A stretch of 56,177 nt of DNA from an uncultured Alphaproteobacteria bacterium (GTDB lineage Bacteria; Pseudomonadota; Alphaproteobacteria; CAAHEQ01; UBA3637): positions 1-56,177 of the forward strand of contig CALXVP010000009.1 of NCBI GenBank assembly GCA_944392125.1, in the 5' to 3' direction. The position numbers and the translations under genes were made by a program. The notes below the pieces were generated by a model, which was given only the letters and a program-made list of their open reading frames with translations, was not told the DNA's origin and searched no databases. How positions within the stretch are numbered: position 1 is the stretch's first letter; the number at the start of each line of letters is the position of its first letter. Below are positions 38,396 to 47,179 of the stretch, piece after piece.

Positions 38396-39543
38396 AAAAG
38401 CCGTTGAGCGTTTATTTGGTTGCCGGAGAACCGTCGGGAGATTTGCTTGGCTCGCGCATCATGCGAGCGCTTAAAAAGCAAACAAACGGTGAGGTTGTGT
38501 TTAATGGCGTCGGCGGTGAAACCATGGCGGACGAAGGGTTGAAAAGTCTGTTTAATATTGCCGATTTAGCCGTGATGGGACTATTGGAAGTGGTGCCGAG
38601 TATTCCGCGCATTTTGAGAAGATTAAACGAGGTTGTGAACGATATTCGCGCGAAAAAACCGGATATTGTGATGACGATTGATAGTTTTAGCTTTTCCGTT
38701 CGCGTGCATCAAAAAATTAAAAAAGCAGGGTTAAATGTGCCACACGTTCATTGCGTTGCACCGCAGGTGTGGGCTTGGAAAAAAGGCAGAGCCAAAACGT
38801 TGGGGCGGTATGTGGATAGATTGTTTTGCTTATTGCCCTCCGAACCGGCTTATTTTACACCATACGGATTACAGGCTGATTTTGTCGGGCATCCCGTTAT
38901 AGAAGGGGGTGCGGATAAAGGAGATAAAAAAGCCTTTTATGCGCAATATAATATTCCGCAAGAGGCATTGGTTTTGTGCGTATTGCCGGGGAGTCGCAAA
39001 AATGAGATTAAGTATTTGTTGCCGATTTTTAAAGAAGCAACGGAAAAATTAGTTCAACGGCATCCGAATTTGTTTGTGGTGATTCCAACGGTGGATACGG
39101 TTGCCGAACGGTTGGAAACCGAATTAAAGGATTGGCGGGTTCCGCACATTATTGTGCGAGGAGAAAAAGAGCGGTATCATGCGTTTGCGGCGGCACAGTG
39201 TGCAATTGCGGCATCGGGAACGGTCAGTTTGGAATTGGCGATGGCGGGGGTGCCCCATTTAATTGCTTATAAGGTTTCTAAATTAACGGGATATATTGCA
39301 AGAAGATTGCTTAAAATCAAGTATGTGAATTTGATTAACCTGTTGACGGGAAAAATGATTATTCCGGAATTATTGCAAGAAGACTGCACCGCCGAAAAAA
39401 TACTTGAACAAACGGAAAAATTGATTCAAAATAGGGAACAAGACGTATCGGAGGGATTGCAACGATTGGGGGTAGGGCAAGGGCAAACGCCCTCTGAAAA
39501 AATAGCAACATTGATGATAGAAACGGTAGAGAAACATGGCTGA
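38392..39543 (+). CDS. lpxB: Lipid-A-disaccharide synthase
   Basis: GT-B glycosyltransferase that joins lipid X and UDP-diacylglucosamine. It encodes 383 residues. VAGEPSGDLLG at the N-terminus, CVAPQVWAWKKGR and LLPSEPAYF in the middle, and LPGSRKNEIKYLLPIF are LpxB hallmarks. It overlaps lpxI by 4 and the next gene by 8 bases. Confidence 0.97.
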   Translation: MKKPLSVYLVAGEPSGDLLGSRIMRALKKQTNGEVVFNGVGGETMADEGLKSLFNIADLAVMGLLEVVPSIPRILRRLNEVVNDIRAKKPDIVMTIDSFSFSVRVHQKIKKAGLNVPHVHCVAPQVWAWKKGRAKTLGRYVDRLFCLLPSEPAYFTPYGLQADFVGHPVIEGGADKGDKKAFYAQYNIPQEALVLCVLPGSRKNEIKYLLPIFKEATEKLVQRHPNLFVVIPTVDTVAERLETELKDWRVPHIIVRGEKERYHAFAAAQCAIAASGTVSLELAMAGVPHLIAYKVSKLTGYIARRLLKIKYVNLINLLTGKMIIPELLQEDCTAEKILEQTEKLIQNREQDVSEGLQRLGVGQGQTPSEKIATLMIETVEKHG

Positions 39544-40213
39544 ACGCAGAACATTATATCATTATACACTTTGTCCTTTTTCAAGGAAAGTTCGGTTGCT
39601 TTTGTTTGAAAAAGGGTTACCCTACGGTATGATTTTTGAAACGCCATGGGCCAGGCGTCCCGAGTTTTTAAAACTCAATCCGTTCGGAGATGTGCCCGTA
39701 TTGGTTGAGCCGGATGGGCATATTTTATGCGATCATGTTGCGATTTGCGAGTATGTTAACGAAATTAAAACATTGCCGAATTTGTTGGGTGAAACGCCAC
39801 GCGGACGGGCGGAAGTGCGTCGGTTAACGAATTTATTTGATACGTCTTTTTACGCAGATGTGTTCAAACCACTGGTCGGCGAACGCGTTTTTAAGGCATT
39901 GAAAAAAACGGGTGCTCCGAATTCGGGGTTGATTCGGGTGGGGCGTGCAAACCTGAAACGGTATATGGAATATGTGGATTGGCTTGCCGCACGGCGCAGT
40001 TATTTGGGCGGACGCAATTTATCCATGGCGGATTTAGGCATTGCCGCGCATATTTCCATTTTGGATTACTTGGGAGAGATTGATTGGAATGCGTATCCCG
40101 ATGCCAAAATGTGGTATATGAAATTAAAATCGCGCCCCTCATTCGGCACCTTGCTCAATGATAAATTGGCGGGGATATTGCCGTCGGCAAGTTATGCCGA
40201 TTTGGATTTTTAA
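39536..40213 (+). CDS. Glutathione S-transferase family protein
   Basis: A 225-residue cytosolic GST-like protein: N-terminal thioredoxin-fold domain with CPFSRKVRLLL near residue 13 (a Cys/Ser in the redox position) and PVLVEPDGHILCDH (cis-Pro and glutathione gamma-Glu contact region), then an all-helical domain. The substrate is unknown. The start inside lpxB shows translational coupling, so it is the last gene of the lpx operon. Confidence 0.88.
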   Translation: MAERRTLYHYTLCPFSRKVRLLLFEKGLPYGMIFETPWARRPEFLKLNPFGDVPVLVEPDGHILCDHVAICEYVNEIKTLPNLLGETPRGRAEVRRLTNLFDTSFYADVFKPLVGERVFKALKKTGAPNSGLIRVGRANLKRYMEYVDWLAARRSYLGGRNLSMADLGIAAHISILDYLGEIDWNAYPDAKMWYMKLKSRPSFGTLLNDKLAGILPSASYADLDF

Positions 40214-40261
40214 TTGATTGGGTTCTTATTTTTTGAGGATTTTATCGGAAAATAAAAGGTT

Positions 40262-40296
40262 ACCCGCGTGAATTTGTTTTGCGGGTGCATTTTTAA
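40262..40296 (+). terminator. Probable terminator of the lpx operon
   Basis: Stem ACCCGC with GCGGGT, 13-base loop, then a T-rich run (GCATTTTT). It is imperfect because three bases separate stem and T-run, but it sits where the operon should end. Confidence 0.5.
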
Positions 40297-40321
40297 CTTT
40301 ACTTTACGGCGTTTTTATTGC

Positions 40322-40327
40322 TATAAT
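40322..40327 (+). promoter_or_regulatory. Predicted -10 of the lipoprotein gene
   Basis: A perfect TATAAT 40 bases before the lipoprotein ATG. TTTACT about 18 bp upstream is a possible -35. Confidence 0.5.
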
Positions 40328-40366
40328 GCACACAAACTTGTGTTATACGAGATAAAAGGAGCGGAT

Positions 40367-40777
40367 ATGAAGCGAATTTTTCAATTTTGCATAATTGCAT
40401 TGGCGGGGGCTTTGATGACTGCTTGTGGCAGTGACGGACAGCGCATTTACTACTGGGAACGGCCGAATACGGGTGCCGTATGGTTTGCGCGCGATCATAA
40501 CGAATGCTTGGCGGTGGCGGATATGTGGCCGTATGAGTGGCCGGGTATGCCGTGGGGATGGGGTGCACCGCGGGAGTTGGAATTACGATTTGATAATGAT
40601 TCCGATCATGGTATTTGGGCGCAGTTTGTGCCGTTTCCGGGCGCGCAACCGGTTTATGTGAATTCAGTGGCGGCAGATTGGTCAATGTCGTATGATGCGT
40701 ATGAGGAATGTATGCGGGAGAGACATTATACGGAGCGTCGTCCGATGAAGGAAGATCGTCAGGTTTTCTATCAATAA
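40367..40777 (+). CDS. Small lipoprotein of unknown function
   Basis: A 136-residue protein with a signal peptide and lipobox (LMTAC, Cys20), so it is predicted to be lipidated and exported. The mature part is rich in Trp, Tyr and Pro (DMWPYEWPGMPWGWG) and has two further Cys that could form a disulfide. I recognise no family. AAAGGAG fixes the ATG at 40367; the longer frame upstream is not plausible. Confidence 0.8.
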   Translation: MKRIFQFCIIALAGALMTACGSDGQRIYYWERPNTGAVWFARDHNECLAVADMWPYEWPGMPWGWGAPRELELRFDNDSDHGIWAQFVPFPGAQPVYVNSVAADWSMSYDAYEECMRERHYTERRPMKEDRQVFYQ

Positions 40778-40855
40778 TTCATAATCAATAGATTGAAATG
40801 AGTGAGTTGTATGGCAACGCACACTTCACGGAACTATCAGAACAAGGAGTTTACA

Positions 40856-42016
40856 ATGGCAGACAGAAGTATTATTCAAGTTATCCCCGCATTGAATCAA
40901 GGGGGTGTGGAACGGGGAACAATTGAAATTGCCGAAGCATTGCAAAAAGCAAAAATCCCGAATTATGTGATTTCGTCCGGCGGAAAAATGGTTGAAGAAT
41001 TGGAAAAATTGGGTGTTGAACATATTACATTGCCCGTTCAAACAAAAAATCCGATTAAAATGTGGCTGAACTCCTATAAATTGGAAAAGGTATTTAAAGA
41101 AAAAAATGCAGGGTTGGTTCACGTTCGTTCGCGGGCGCCGGCCTGGTCGGTTAAATGGGCCTGCAATCGGATGGGCATTCCGTTTATTGCCACATTCCAC
41201 GGCTTATACGGTATGAAACCCGAAAGTTTGAAAAAACCGTATAATCGGGTGATGACGCAAGGACGTGTGGTGATTGCCGTATCGGCATTTATTCGTCAGC
41301 ATTTGATGAAAGAATACGGTATTCCCGAGCAACATATTCGTTTAATTCCGCGGGGCGCCGATATTAACCGTTTTGATGCGACAAAACTTTCCGAAGCAGA
41401 TATAGATGCTTTTGCAAAGAAATACGATATTCCACGTGATAAGCCGATTATTACGCTTGTCGGGCGTCTTTCACGCATTAAAGGGCATTCGGTTGTTTTG
41501 GATGCATTAAAGCAAATGAAAAATCAAGATGTGACGGTTTTATTTGTCGGCGGTAATCCGAAAGGGGATTATGAAGCGGAATTAAATGAAAAAGTGAAAG
41601 CCTTGCCGAAGAATATCACTTTGAAAATGTTTGCCGTTCCCGGGGATCAAATGCCCTACGTTTATGCGCTTTCAACCGTTTGCGTGCAACCGACGTTGGT
41701 GCCGGAATCGTTCGGACGCGGAATTGCCGAAGCGCAAGCCATGGGGCGCATTGTGGTAGCATCTAATCACGGTGGAGCCGTTGAGCTGATTATGGACGGA
41801 CGAAGCGGATTCTTAACACCGGTCGGCGATTCACGCGTGTTGGCCGGCGTATTGGATAAAGTATTGAATATGTCGGCAGATGAACGGGCTAAAATTGAGC
41901 AGGAAGCAAGAGAATCCGTGCGCACGAATTTCTCTATTCAAAAGATGTGTGATAGAACATTGAGTGTCTATAAAGAATTGATGGGCAATGAATTAAGTTA
42001 CAAAACAAGAGAATAG
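40856..42016 (+). CDS. Glycosyltransferase, GT4 family
   Basis: A 386-residue GT-B retaining glycosyltransferase. N-terminal acceptor domain begins IIQVIPALNQGGVERG; the C-terminal donor domain shows VGRLSRIKGHSVVLDAL and the E-x7-E element (PESFGRGIAEAQAMG). Likely builds LPS core or a related surface glycan; the sugar cannot be told. AAGGAG at 40844-40849 sets the start. Confidence 0.9.
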   Translation: MADRSIIQVIPALNQGGVERGTIEIAEALQKAKIPNYVISSGGKMVEELEKLGVEHITLPVQTKNPIKMWLNSYKLEKVFKEKNAGLVHVRSRAPAWSVKWACNRMGIPFIATFHGLYGMKPESLKKPYNRVMTQGRVVIAVSAFIRQHLMKEYGIPEQHIRLIPRGADINRFDATKLSEADIDAFAKKYDIPRDKPIITLVGRLSRIKGHSVVLDALKQMKNQDVTVLFVGGNPKGDYEAELNEKVKALPKNITLKMFAVPGDQMPYVYALSTVCVQPTLVPESFGRGIAEAQAMGRIVVASNHGGAVELIMDGRSGFLTPVGDSRVLAGVLDKVLNMSADERAKIEQEARESVRTNFSIQKMCDRTLSVYKELMGNELSYKTRE

Positions 42017-42019
42017 TCC

Positions 42020-42427
42020 GTGGTGTTTAGAAAAAAGAAAAATAAAGCGACTCCCGTTGTGTATTCGGAAGAGGAGCGATATACGCAACTGGCAAAAGTT
42101 GCTCGACACATTGAAAAAATGCGGTTAGGCGAGTATGTGGAGATGATGAATCGTCCGGGGCGCATTATTTGGATGAATTTATTGGTAGGTATTTCACGCG
42201 GGGTTGGGCTGACAATCGGTGCAACCCTTGTGATTGCCATTTTATTTAAAATGCTGACGGCGTTGATTGAAATGAAGATTCCGTATTTAACGGAAATGTT
42301 GCAAGAAGTGGTGCAAATCATAAAAGACACGCCGGGCGGACAAAGTATCAATATGCCCAAAATAGATGTAAACAGCTCGCCGGTGATTGACCCGACATCG
42401 TTAACATCAGACGTATTGGATAAATAA
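42020..42427 (+). CDS. Small membrane protein, DUF5665-like
   Basis: A 135-residue protein: basic start, an amphipathic stretch (EKMRLGEYVEMMNRPGRIIW), then hydrophobic helices (about residues 48-80). The middle resembles DUF5665 proteins, small membrane proteins of unknown function. The GTG start has no strong ribosome site and lies three bases after the glycosyltransferase stop, implying coupling. Confidence 0.7.
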   Translation: MVFRKKKNKATPVVYSEEERYTQLAKVARHIEKMRLGEYVEMMNRPGRIIWMNLLVGISRGVGLTIGATLVIAILFKMLTALIEMKIPYLTEMLQEVVQIIKDTPGGQSINMPKIDVNSSPVIDPTSLTSDVLDK

Positions 42428-42443
42428 AAGAAAGAGGTGATTT

Positions 42444-43220
42444 ATGTTGACACAAGATCAAATAAAAATCGGTATTATCGGCTATGGCGTTATCGGTATG
42501 ACATTCGGACGCTGGCTGAAAGAATTTACACACTGTCAAATGGCGATTTCGGATCCGCCGAAAGGGATTAACGATGATTTATCGGACTGCGATATCTTCT
42601 TTATCGGTATTCATATTCCGACGGAAGCGGACGGAACGCAAGATTTAACATTATTAAAATCAATCATTGCGGGATTGCCCGCGGATAAACCGATTTTTAT
42701 TCGCACAACGTTGTTGCCCGGCACAACGGATGCTTTAACAAAAGAATTTAATCGCCCCGTTCATTTTATGCCGGAGTTTTTAACGCAACGGACGGCGTAT
42801 GAAGATTTTTGTCATCAAGATATTGTGATTACGGGGTCGCGGGATATTTTGGATGTGGTCTTTGAAACGAAAAAGCGCATTTATATGACGAATACCGAAG
42901 CCGAAATTTGCAAATATGCGCATAACGTTTTCGGGGCGTTGGCCGTTACATATTTTAACGGCATTCATGAAATGTGCGAAAAGATGGGTGCGGAATATCG
43001 CCGTGTGCGCGAAGGATTTTTGTTGAGCGGTTATTTAAGCCCGACGCATACCCACGTTCCGGGGCCGGACGGTAAATTCGGTTACGGCGGTAAGTGCTTC
43101 CCGAAAGATGTGAACGCTTTTGCATTATTTAATCGTGATTCACACTTGGGTAAATTATTGCACGAAACAATGGAGGCAAACGAATACTATCGTGCTTTGC
43201 CAACCGATAACCAGGAATAG
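42444..43220 (+). CDS. Short UDP-glucose/GDP-mannose dehydrogenase homologue
   Basis: A 258-residue protein with the NAD-binding loop GYGVIG near residue 15, the central helical domain, and the active-site Cys in GYGGKCFPKD near residue 218. Family enzymes oxidise a sugar nucleotide to the uronate and are about 430 residues; the third, nucleotide-binding domain is missing here. The frame ends normally before a strong terminator, so this is a short form, not a window artefact. It may have another substrate or no enzyme activity. AAAGAGGTG precedes the ATG. Confidence 0.82.
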   Translation: MLTQDQIKIGIIGYGVIGMTFGRWLKEFTHCQMAISDPPKGINDDLSDCDIFFIGIHIPTEADGTQDLTLLKSIIAGLPADKPIFIRTTLLPGTTDALTKEFNRPVHFMPEFLTQRTAYEDFCHQDIVITGSRDILDVVFETKKRIYMTNTEAEICKYAHNVFGALAVTYFNGIHEMCEKMGAEYRRVREGFLLSGYLSPTHTHVPGPDGKFGYGGKCFPKDVNAFALFNRDSHLGKLLHETMEANEYYRALPTDNQE

Positions 43221-43234
43221 GAAGATTTATTGTA

Positions 43235-43272
43235 AAAAACGGCGACGGACATATTTCCCTGTCGCCGTTTTT
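43235..43272. terminator. Strong bidirectional terminator
   Basis: A 12-bp perfect stem (AAAAACGGCGAC with GTCGCCGTTTTT), 14-base loop, T-runs on both strands. It ends both the glycosyltransferase operon and the convergent NAD operon. Confidence 0.9.
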
Positions 43273-43329
43273 ACGTAATTTTGATAAACATAATATGATT
43301 GTTTTTCGGCATAAAAAGCCGTTATTGGG

Positions 43330-44304
43330 TTATCTATTCCGTCCCTCATAAGGTGAAAAAGAGGGGCGAATAGATGTTTTTTTTATTGTGTGAACGGCGT
43401 GTTGTGTCGGTTGTTCGGGTTGTTTAACAGCGCGTAAAATAATTTTGGGATCAAGTTGCATTTTTGCACAGTGCGATTTAAATTGCGGTATGCTTTGTAA
43501 GGCGTTTGCCAGTTGGTCGCAAACGTCTTGTCCTTTAGCCAAATCGGACGCAATAAACCAGCTGGCGAGCCATTCATGGGGATAATGGTAATCTGCTATC
43601 GGCGAGTTATTGATACGAAATAATGCTTCCGTCAGTGGTAATTTTTGGACGCCCAGCAATTCTGTATGTTCTTTGCGTATGCCCTGATTACTTTTATCAA
43701 TTAGGTAGTCAGCCATTGTTTCGGGAATCTCCATTTTATAGCACTGCGGTTTTACAATGCTGACGCGCTCTCCTTTTTCCCAGCGATTGACCAGATAGGT
43801 GTCATCTTGCGGAGAAAACGGTAAACGCATCAAATTATCCCAAGGTAAGTTCAGTGAATCAATACCGATATTGCCGAGTTCTTCCCGTGTTTCCCGTTGA
43901 ACATTGCGTTTGGATATTTCGGAAACATCAAAAATAAGTGTCGGTTGATTATTTTTGATAATAACGTTATCCCAGCTCATTGTTGCTTTGATTCTTTCTT
44001 CCTGCGATAACGATTCAAAAACGTTTGAATCCATACATTCCGATAACCCGCCGAAAGCGCCCAGACCGTCCGGCATACCGTTTCGGCAACGTTGAATTAA
44101 AATAACGAAAACGGATTTAAGTTGATCTTGAAACGTGTTGCCTTTGGTTGGTTGTCCACAATATAACGTCACATTGGAGCCGATGGAAGTGATAAAATTG
44201 ACCGCGTTTGTTTCATCTAACAGTTGCCGACGTGAGGCTCCTTTCGGTAATTGAGATAAAACATTTATAACTTCATCGCGCGAGTGAAACAGAAGTTGTG
44301 TCAT
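43330..44304 (-). CDS. Nudix-like protein with a split Nudix box
   Basis: A 324-residue protein. The half-motif RETREELG fits the catalytic REUXEEXG of the Nudix box, and GAFGGLSE some 60 residues earlier looks like the N-terminal half, leaving an insertion of about 50 residues. A strict box cannot be drawn without that gap. Nudix enzymes hydrolyse nucleoside diphosphates linked to another group, such as NADH or ADP-ribose. Being last in the NAD salvage operon suggests such a substrate, but this is inference. It is 80 bases after nadE with no terminator visible between. Confidence 0.6.
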   Translation of the reverse strand: MTQLLFHSRDEVINVLSQLPKGASRRQLLDETNAVNFITSIGSNVTLYCGQPTKGNTFQDQLKSVFVILIQRCRNGMPDGLGAFGGLSECMDSNVFESLSQEERIKATMSWDNVIIKNNQPTLIFDVSEISKRNVQRETREELGNIGIDSLNLPWDNLMRLPFSPQDDTYLVNRWEKGERVSIVKPQCYKMEIPETMADYLIDKSNQGIRKEHTELLGVQKLPLTEALFRINNSPIADYHYPHEWLASWFIASDLAKGQDVCDQLANALQSIPQFKSHCAKMQLDPKIILRAVKQPEQPTQHAVHTIKKTSIRPSFSPYEGRNR

Positions 44305-44384
44305 ACCAATCCTTTGTATCCGTTTGTGTAGCTATTTTAACAGAATAACTTTTTCAAATCAACAAAAATCCGTTTGATAAGGTG

Positions 44385-45188
44385 CTATTCGTACACACGG
44401 ATAGCACCCGGTATTTGGGCTCGTTTAAACGCCATGGCGTGATACCGATTCCGAATAATTGCAATTTCTTCCGCTTGTTCTTTTGGAACGGGTAAGTGTC
44501 CGTAAATATAGTGTTTAAGGATTTTATCCAGCACCGAATAGGGAGGCAAAGAATCCGTATCTTTTTGTCCGTGTGCCAATTCTGCGCTGGGCGGTCGATC
44601 AATAATCCCTTGCGGAACAAAAATTTTGCCCTCTTGATTGTATAATTCTGCCAAAGCATAGACATCTGTTTTGAAAACATCGCCAATCGGAGATAAACCA
44701 CCGCAGACATCACCGTAAAGTGTGCAATACCCCATGGCGGCTTCGGATTTATTGCCACAAGCCAATAATAACCAACCGTTATCGTTGGCATAAGCCATTA
44801 AGATTACACCTCGTGTGCGGGCTTGCAAGTTTTGCTCCGTTACCGGATTTTTCGGCGTAAAGGGAAGTGTTTTTAAATAGGAATCTACAATCGGTTGAAT
44901 ATCAATTTCCGTGAAATCGGTTTTGTTGAGTTGTGTTGCTTGGGTGGCTAAGTCAATACTTTGCTTTGAAGTATATTTCGTTTTCAGCATCATCGGGTGA
45001 ACGTGATTTGCGCCGAGTGCCTCGCAAGCGAGTGCTAATACCAGGGCCGAATCCAATCCTCCCGAAAGCCCGAGAACAACATCTTTAAAGTTATATTTTT
45101 CGCAATAATCTTTGATACCCTCAACAAGTTTTTGTCTGATAGCACGCGTTGTTGTTTCACATTTGTTATCTGGCTTTAAGTTTTGCAT
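44385..45188 (-). CDS. nadE: NAD+ synthetase without glutaminase domain
   Basis: Converts deamido-NAD to NAD with ATP. It encodes 267 residues. The PP-loop SGGLDS is at 42-47, and KTKYTSKQS and CGNKSEAAMGYCTLYGD are synthetase signatures. The motifs look most like the synthetase half of glutamine-dependent NadE, yet no N-terminal nitrilase-like domain is present, so it should use ammonia or a separate donor. GGAGAAATC precedes the ATG. Confidence 0.94.
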   Translation of the reverse strand: MQNLKPDNKCETTTRAIRQKLVEGIKDYCEKYNFKDVVLGLSGGLDSALVLALACEALGANHVHPMMLKTKYTSKQSIDLATQATQLNKTDFTEIDIQPIVDSYLKTLPFTPKNPVTEQNLQARTRGVILMAYANDNGWLLLACGNKSEAAMGYCTLYGDVCGGLSPIGDVFKTDVYALAELYNQEGKIFVPQGIIDRPPSAELAHGQKDTDSLPPYSVLDKILKHYIYGHLPVPKEQAEEIAIIRNRYHAMAFKRAQIPGAIRVYE

Positions 45189-45242
45189 GATTTCTCCTTT
45201 TTGTTTTATCTTGTGGGTGAGTTTAAATTAAATTATCGCCGA

Positions 45243-47177
45243 TTAACAGCCTCGTTCTCTTTGAAGCGCTCCTCTCCGGAGTTGGCATTGCTTTTCATAA
45301 AGTGATTTTTCTAACCCGGCAATATAACGATGAGGCATTTTTATGCGCCGATGTGTCGGGTCCAACCGAGCAATGTTTTGTTGCGTGGCAGAGCGAATCT
45401 CACTAAGCGGACGATTCATCTCATCTTGATTTACGTGTCCGTTGCGAACAACCGGAATCATCGGACGAAAGGCCTTTTTCCCTTTTAAAAAACGCCGACC
45501 CTTTTCCGTTTTTAAGTCAATTGAAACAATATCTTTTGCAAGCGATTCGTGATTGATGAAAGTGTGTCCTTCACTGCAAATAACATCACCGGCATATTGA
45601 CCTTTTTCATCCACCAATCGAATAACATCCGTCGCTCCCGGAATGGTTGTTTTGATGGCCAACTCCGAAACCTTGATAACATCACGATTGCCCGTTCTTT
45701 TTAATTTATATACTCCACCCAGTGCCGGTTGATCATAAGCTGTTACCAACTTTGTGCCAACCCCGAAAATATCAATCGGCGCATTTTGTTCTAACAGCAA
45801 ACTTTGAATGGTATATTCATCCAAATCGTTTGATACCGTAATTTTCGTTTCCTTGCATCCGTTTTCATCTAAAATGCGTCGGACCTCTTTGGAAAGGTAG
45901 GCTAAATCGCCGGAATCCAAACGCACGCTTTTCAACGCAATGCCTGTTTCCTTTGAGGCGGTAATTGCATTCTTGACACCTTGAATTGTATCATACGTAT
46001 CAATCAGCACACTGGCTTGTTGCGGAAAGGCGCTGATATAATGCTTAAACGCTTCTTTTTCGCTTTCTTCTCGCATAATGAAACAATGCGCCATAGTACC
46101 CGATACGGGTATATTATAATGGCGTCCCGCTTCAACATTTGACGTCATATCAAATCCGGCGATATATGAAGCACGTGTGGGTGCAAAACCTTGTGTATCT
46201 TGTGAACGGCGCAATCCCATATCCAACAAGGTTCTCTGTTTGCCGTCGCTACGGGCTACTTGCACAATACGACTGGCTTTGGTTGCAAATAAACTTTGCG
46301 CGTTAATCATGTTTAAAATACCCGCCTCTACCATAACAGCTTGCCACGCCGGTCCGGTTATGCGCACAATCGGTTCATTCGGAAATACAACTTCCCCTTC
46401 TCGGAAAGCATCCATATTGATTTCTAATCGCGCATTTTTAAGAAGGTCTAAAAAGTCTTCTTTAAAGCCTAACGTTCTTAAATAATCAATATCTTCTTTT
46501 GAATAATGCCAGCCGTTTAACCATTCCAAGACTTCTCCCAGTCCGGCAACAAGCAAATAACTGCCTTCAAACGGCGTATGGCGTATGAACATTTCGTAGG
46601 TTTCAATTTTGTCATGCGTCTTTTGGTCAAACATGGCTTGTGCCATTGTTAAATGGTATAAATCGCAGTATAACGGTGAAAATTTATTTTTAATCATGTG
46701 TTCTTTCCTTTCAGCAAGTAATTGATAAATTTGAGTTGGAACAAAGTCTTTCCATGAAGTGTCATTCGCTTTCATTTTAGCCCGAATTTGAGTGGCGGAT
46801 ATATCAATATCCTGTCGGTTAAATAAGCGAATTTTATAACCCTTTTCGCGAAATTGTTGATCGTTTTGATGCTCTCCGCAGTAATACGTATCAGCCGGAA
46901 ACGGTAGTTGCTCGTTCACATAACCGACCCATTTCGGTAGATTGTGAATGTCTTTTAGCCCCCCTACATAAAGTTTTCCCGATTCAATCTTATCTTGATA
47001 CAACGCCTTGACCATATTTAACCGTTGCTCGTAGGAGTAAGGATTTCTTTCATCAAAAGTGCCGACTGAGCCAATCATCAAAATGGCTTTTTCATTTTCA
47101 AAAAGCATCGTATCAATAATTTTTTGATGGCCCAGATGAAGCGGTTGTAAGCGCATAATCGCTAATCCGACAGACAT
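45243..47177 (-). CDS. Fused NMN/NaMN adenylyltransferase-nicotinate phosphoribosyltransferase
   Basis: A single 644-residue frame. Residues 1 to about 158 are a NadM-type nucleotidyltransferase: HLGH at 14-17 in RLQPLHLGH, and ISATQIR at 126-132. From Met161 the protein is nicotinate phosphoribosyltransferase (PncB/NAPRT): CDLYHLTMAQAMF at the start, SGTMAHCF near 360 with the phospho-acceptor-type His, and VRLDSGDLAYL. The two domains catalyse nicotinate to nicotinate mononucleotide to deamido-NAD, consecutive steps. Substrate choice of the first domain (NMN or NaMN) cannot be read off. AAAGGAG sets the start 2 bases after pncA ends. A second ribosome site lies inside the gene. Confidence 0.9.
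   Translation of the reverse strand: MSVGLAIMRLQPLHLGHQKIIDTMLFENEKAILMIGSVGTFDERNPYSYEQRLNMVKALYQDKIESGKLYVGGLKDIHNLPKWVGYVNEQLPFPADTYYCGEHQNDQQFREKGYKIRLFNRQDIDISATQIRAKMKANDTSWKDFVPTQIYQLLAERKEHMIKNKFSPLYCDLYHLTMAQAMFDQKTHDKIETYEMFIRHTPFEGSYLLVAGLGEVLEWLNGWHYSKEDIDYLRTLGFKEDFLDLLKNARLEINMDAFREGEVVFPNEPIVRITGPAWQAVMVEAGILNMINAQSLFATKASRIVQVARSDGKQRTLLDMGLRRSQDTQGFAPTRASYIAGFDMTSNVEAGRHYNIPVSGTMAHCFIMREESEKEAFKHYISAFPQQASVLIDTYDTIQGVKNAITASKETGIALKSVRLDSGDLAYLSKEVRRILDENGCKETKITVSNDLDEYTIQSLLLEQNAPIDIFGVGTKLVTAYDQPALGGVYKLKRTGNRDVIKVSELAIKTTIPGATDVIRLVDEKGQYAGDVICSEGHTFINHESLAKDIVSIDLKTEKGRRFLKGKKAFRPMIPVVRNGHVNQDEMNRPLSEIRSATQQNIARLDPTHRRIKMPHRYIAGLEKSLYEKQCQLRRGALQRERGC
46695..46712 (-). 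promoter_or_regulatory. Internal ribosome site and ATG at the domain junction
   Basis: GAAAGGAAAG (46703-46712, minus strand) lies 5 nt before an in-frame ATG (46695-46697), codon 161 of the fused gene. That Met is exactly where a free nicotinate phosphoribosyltransferase would begin. The site looks like the start signal of a formerly separate gene and may still be used. Confidence 0.6.
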
Positions 47178-47179
47178 AT

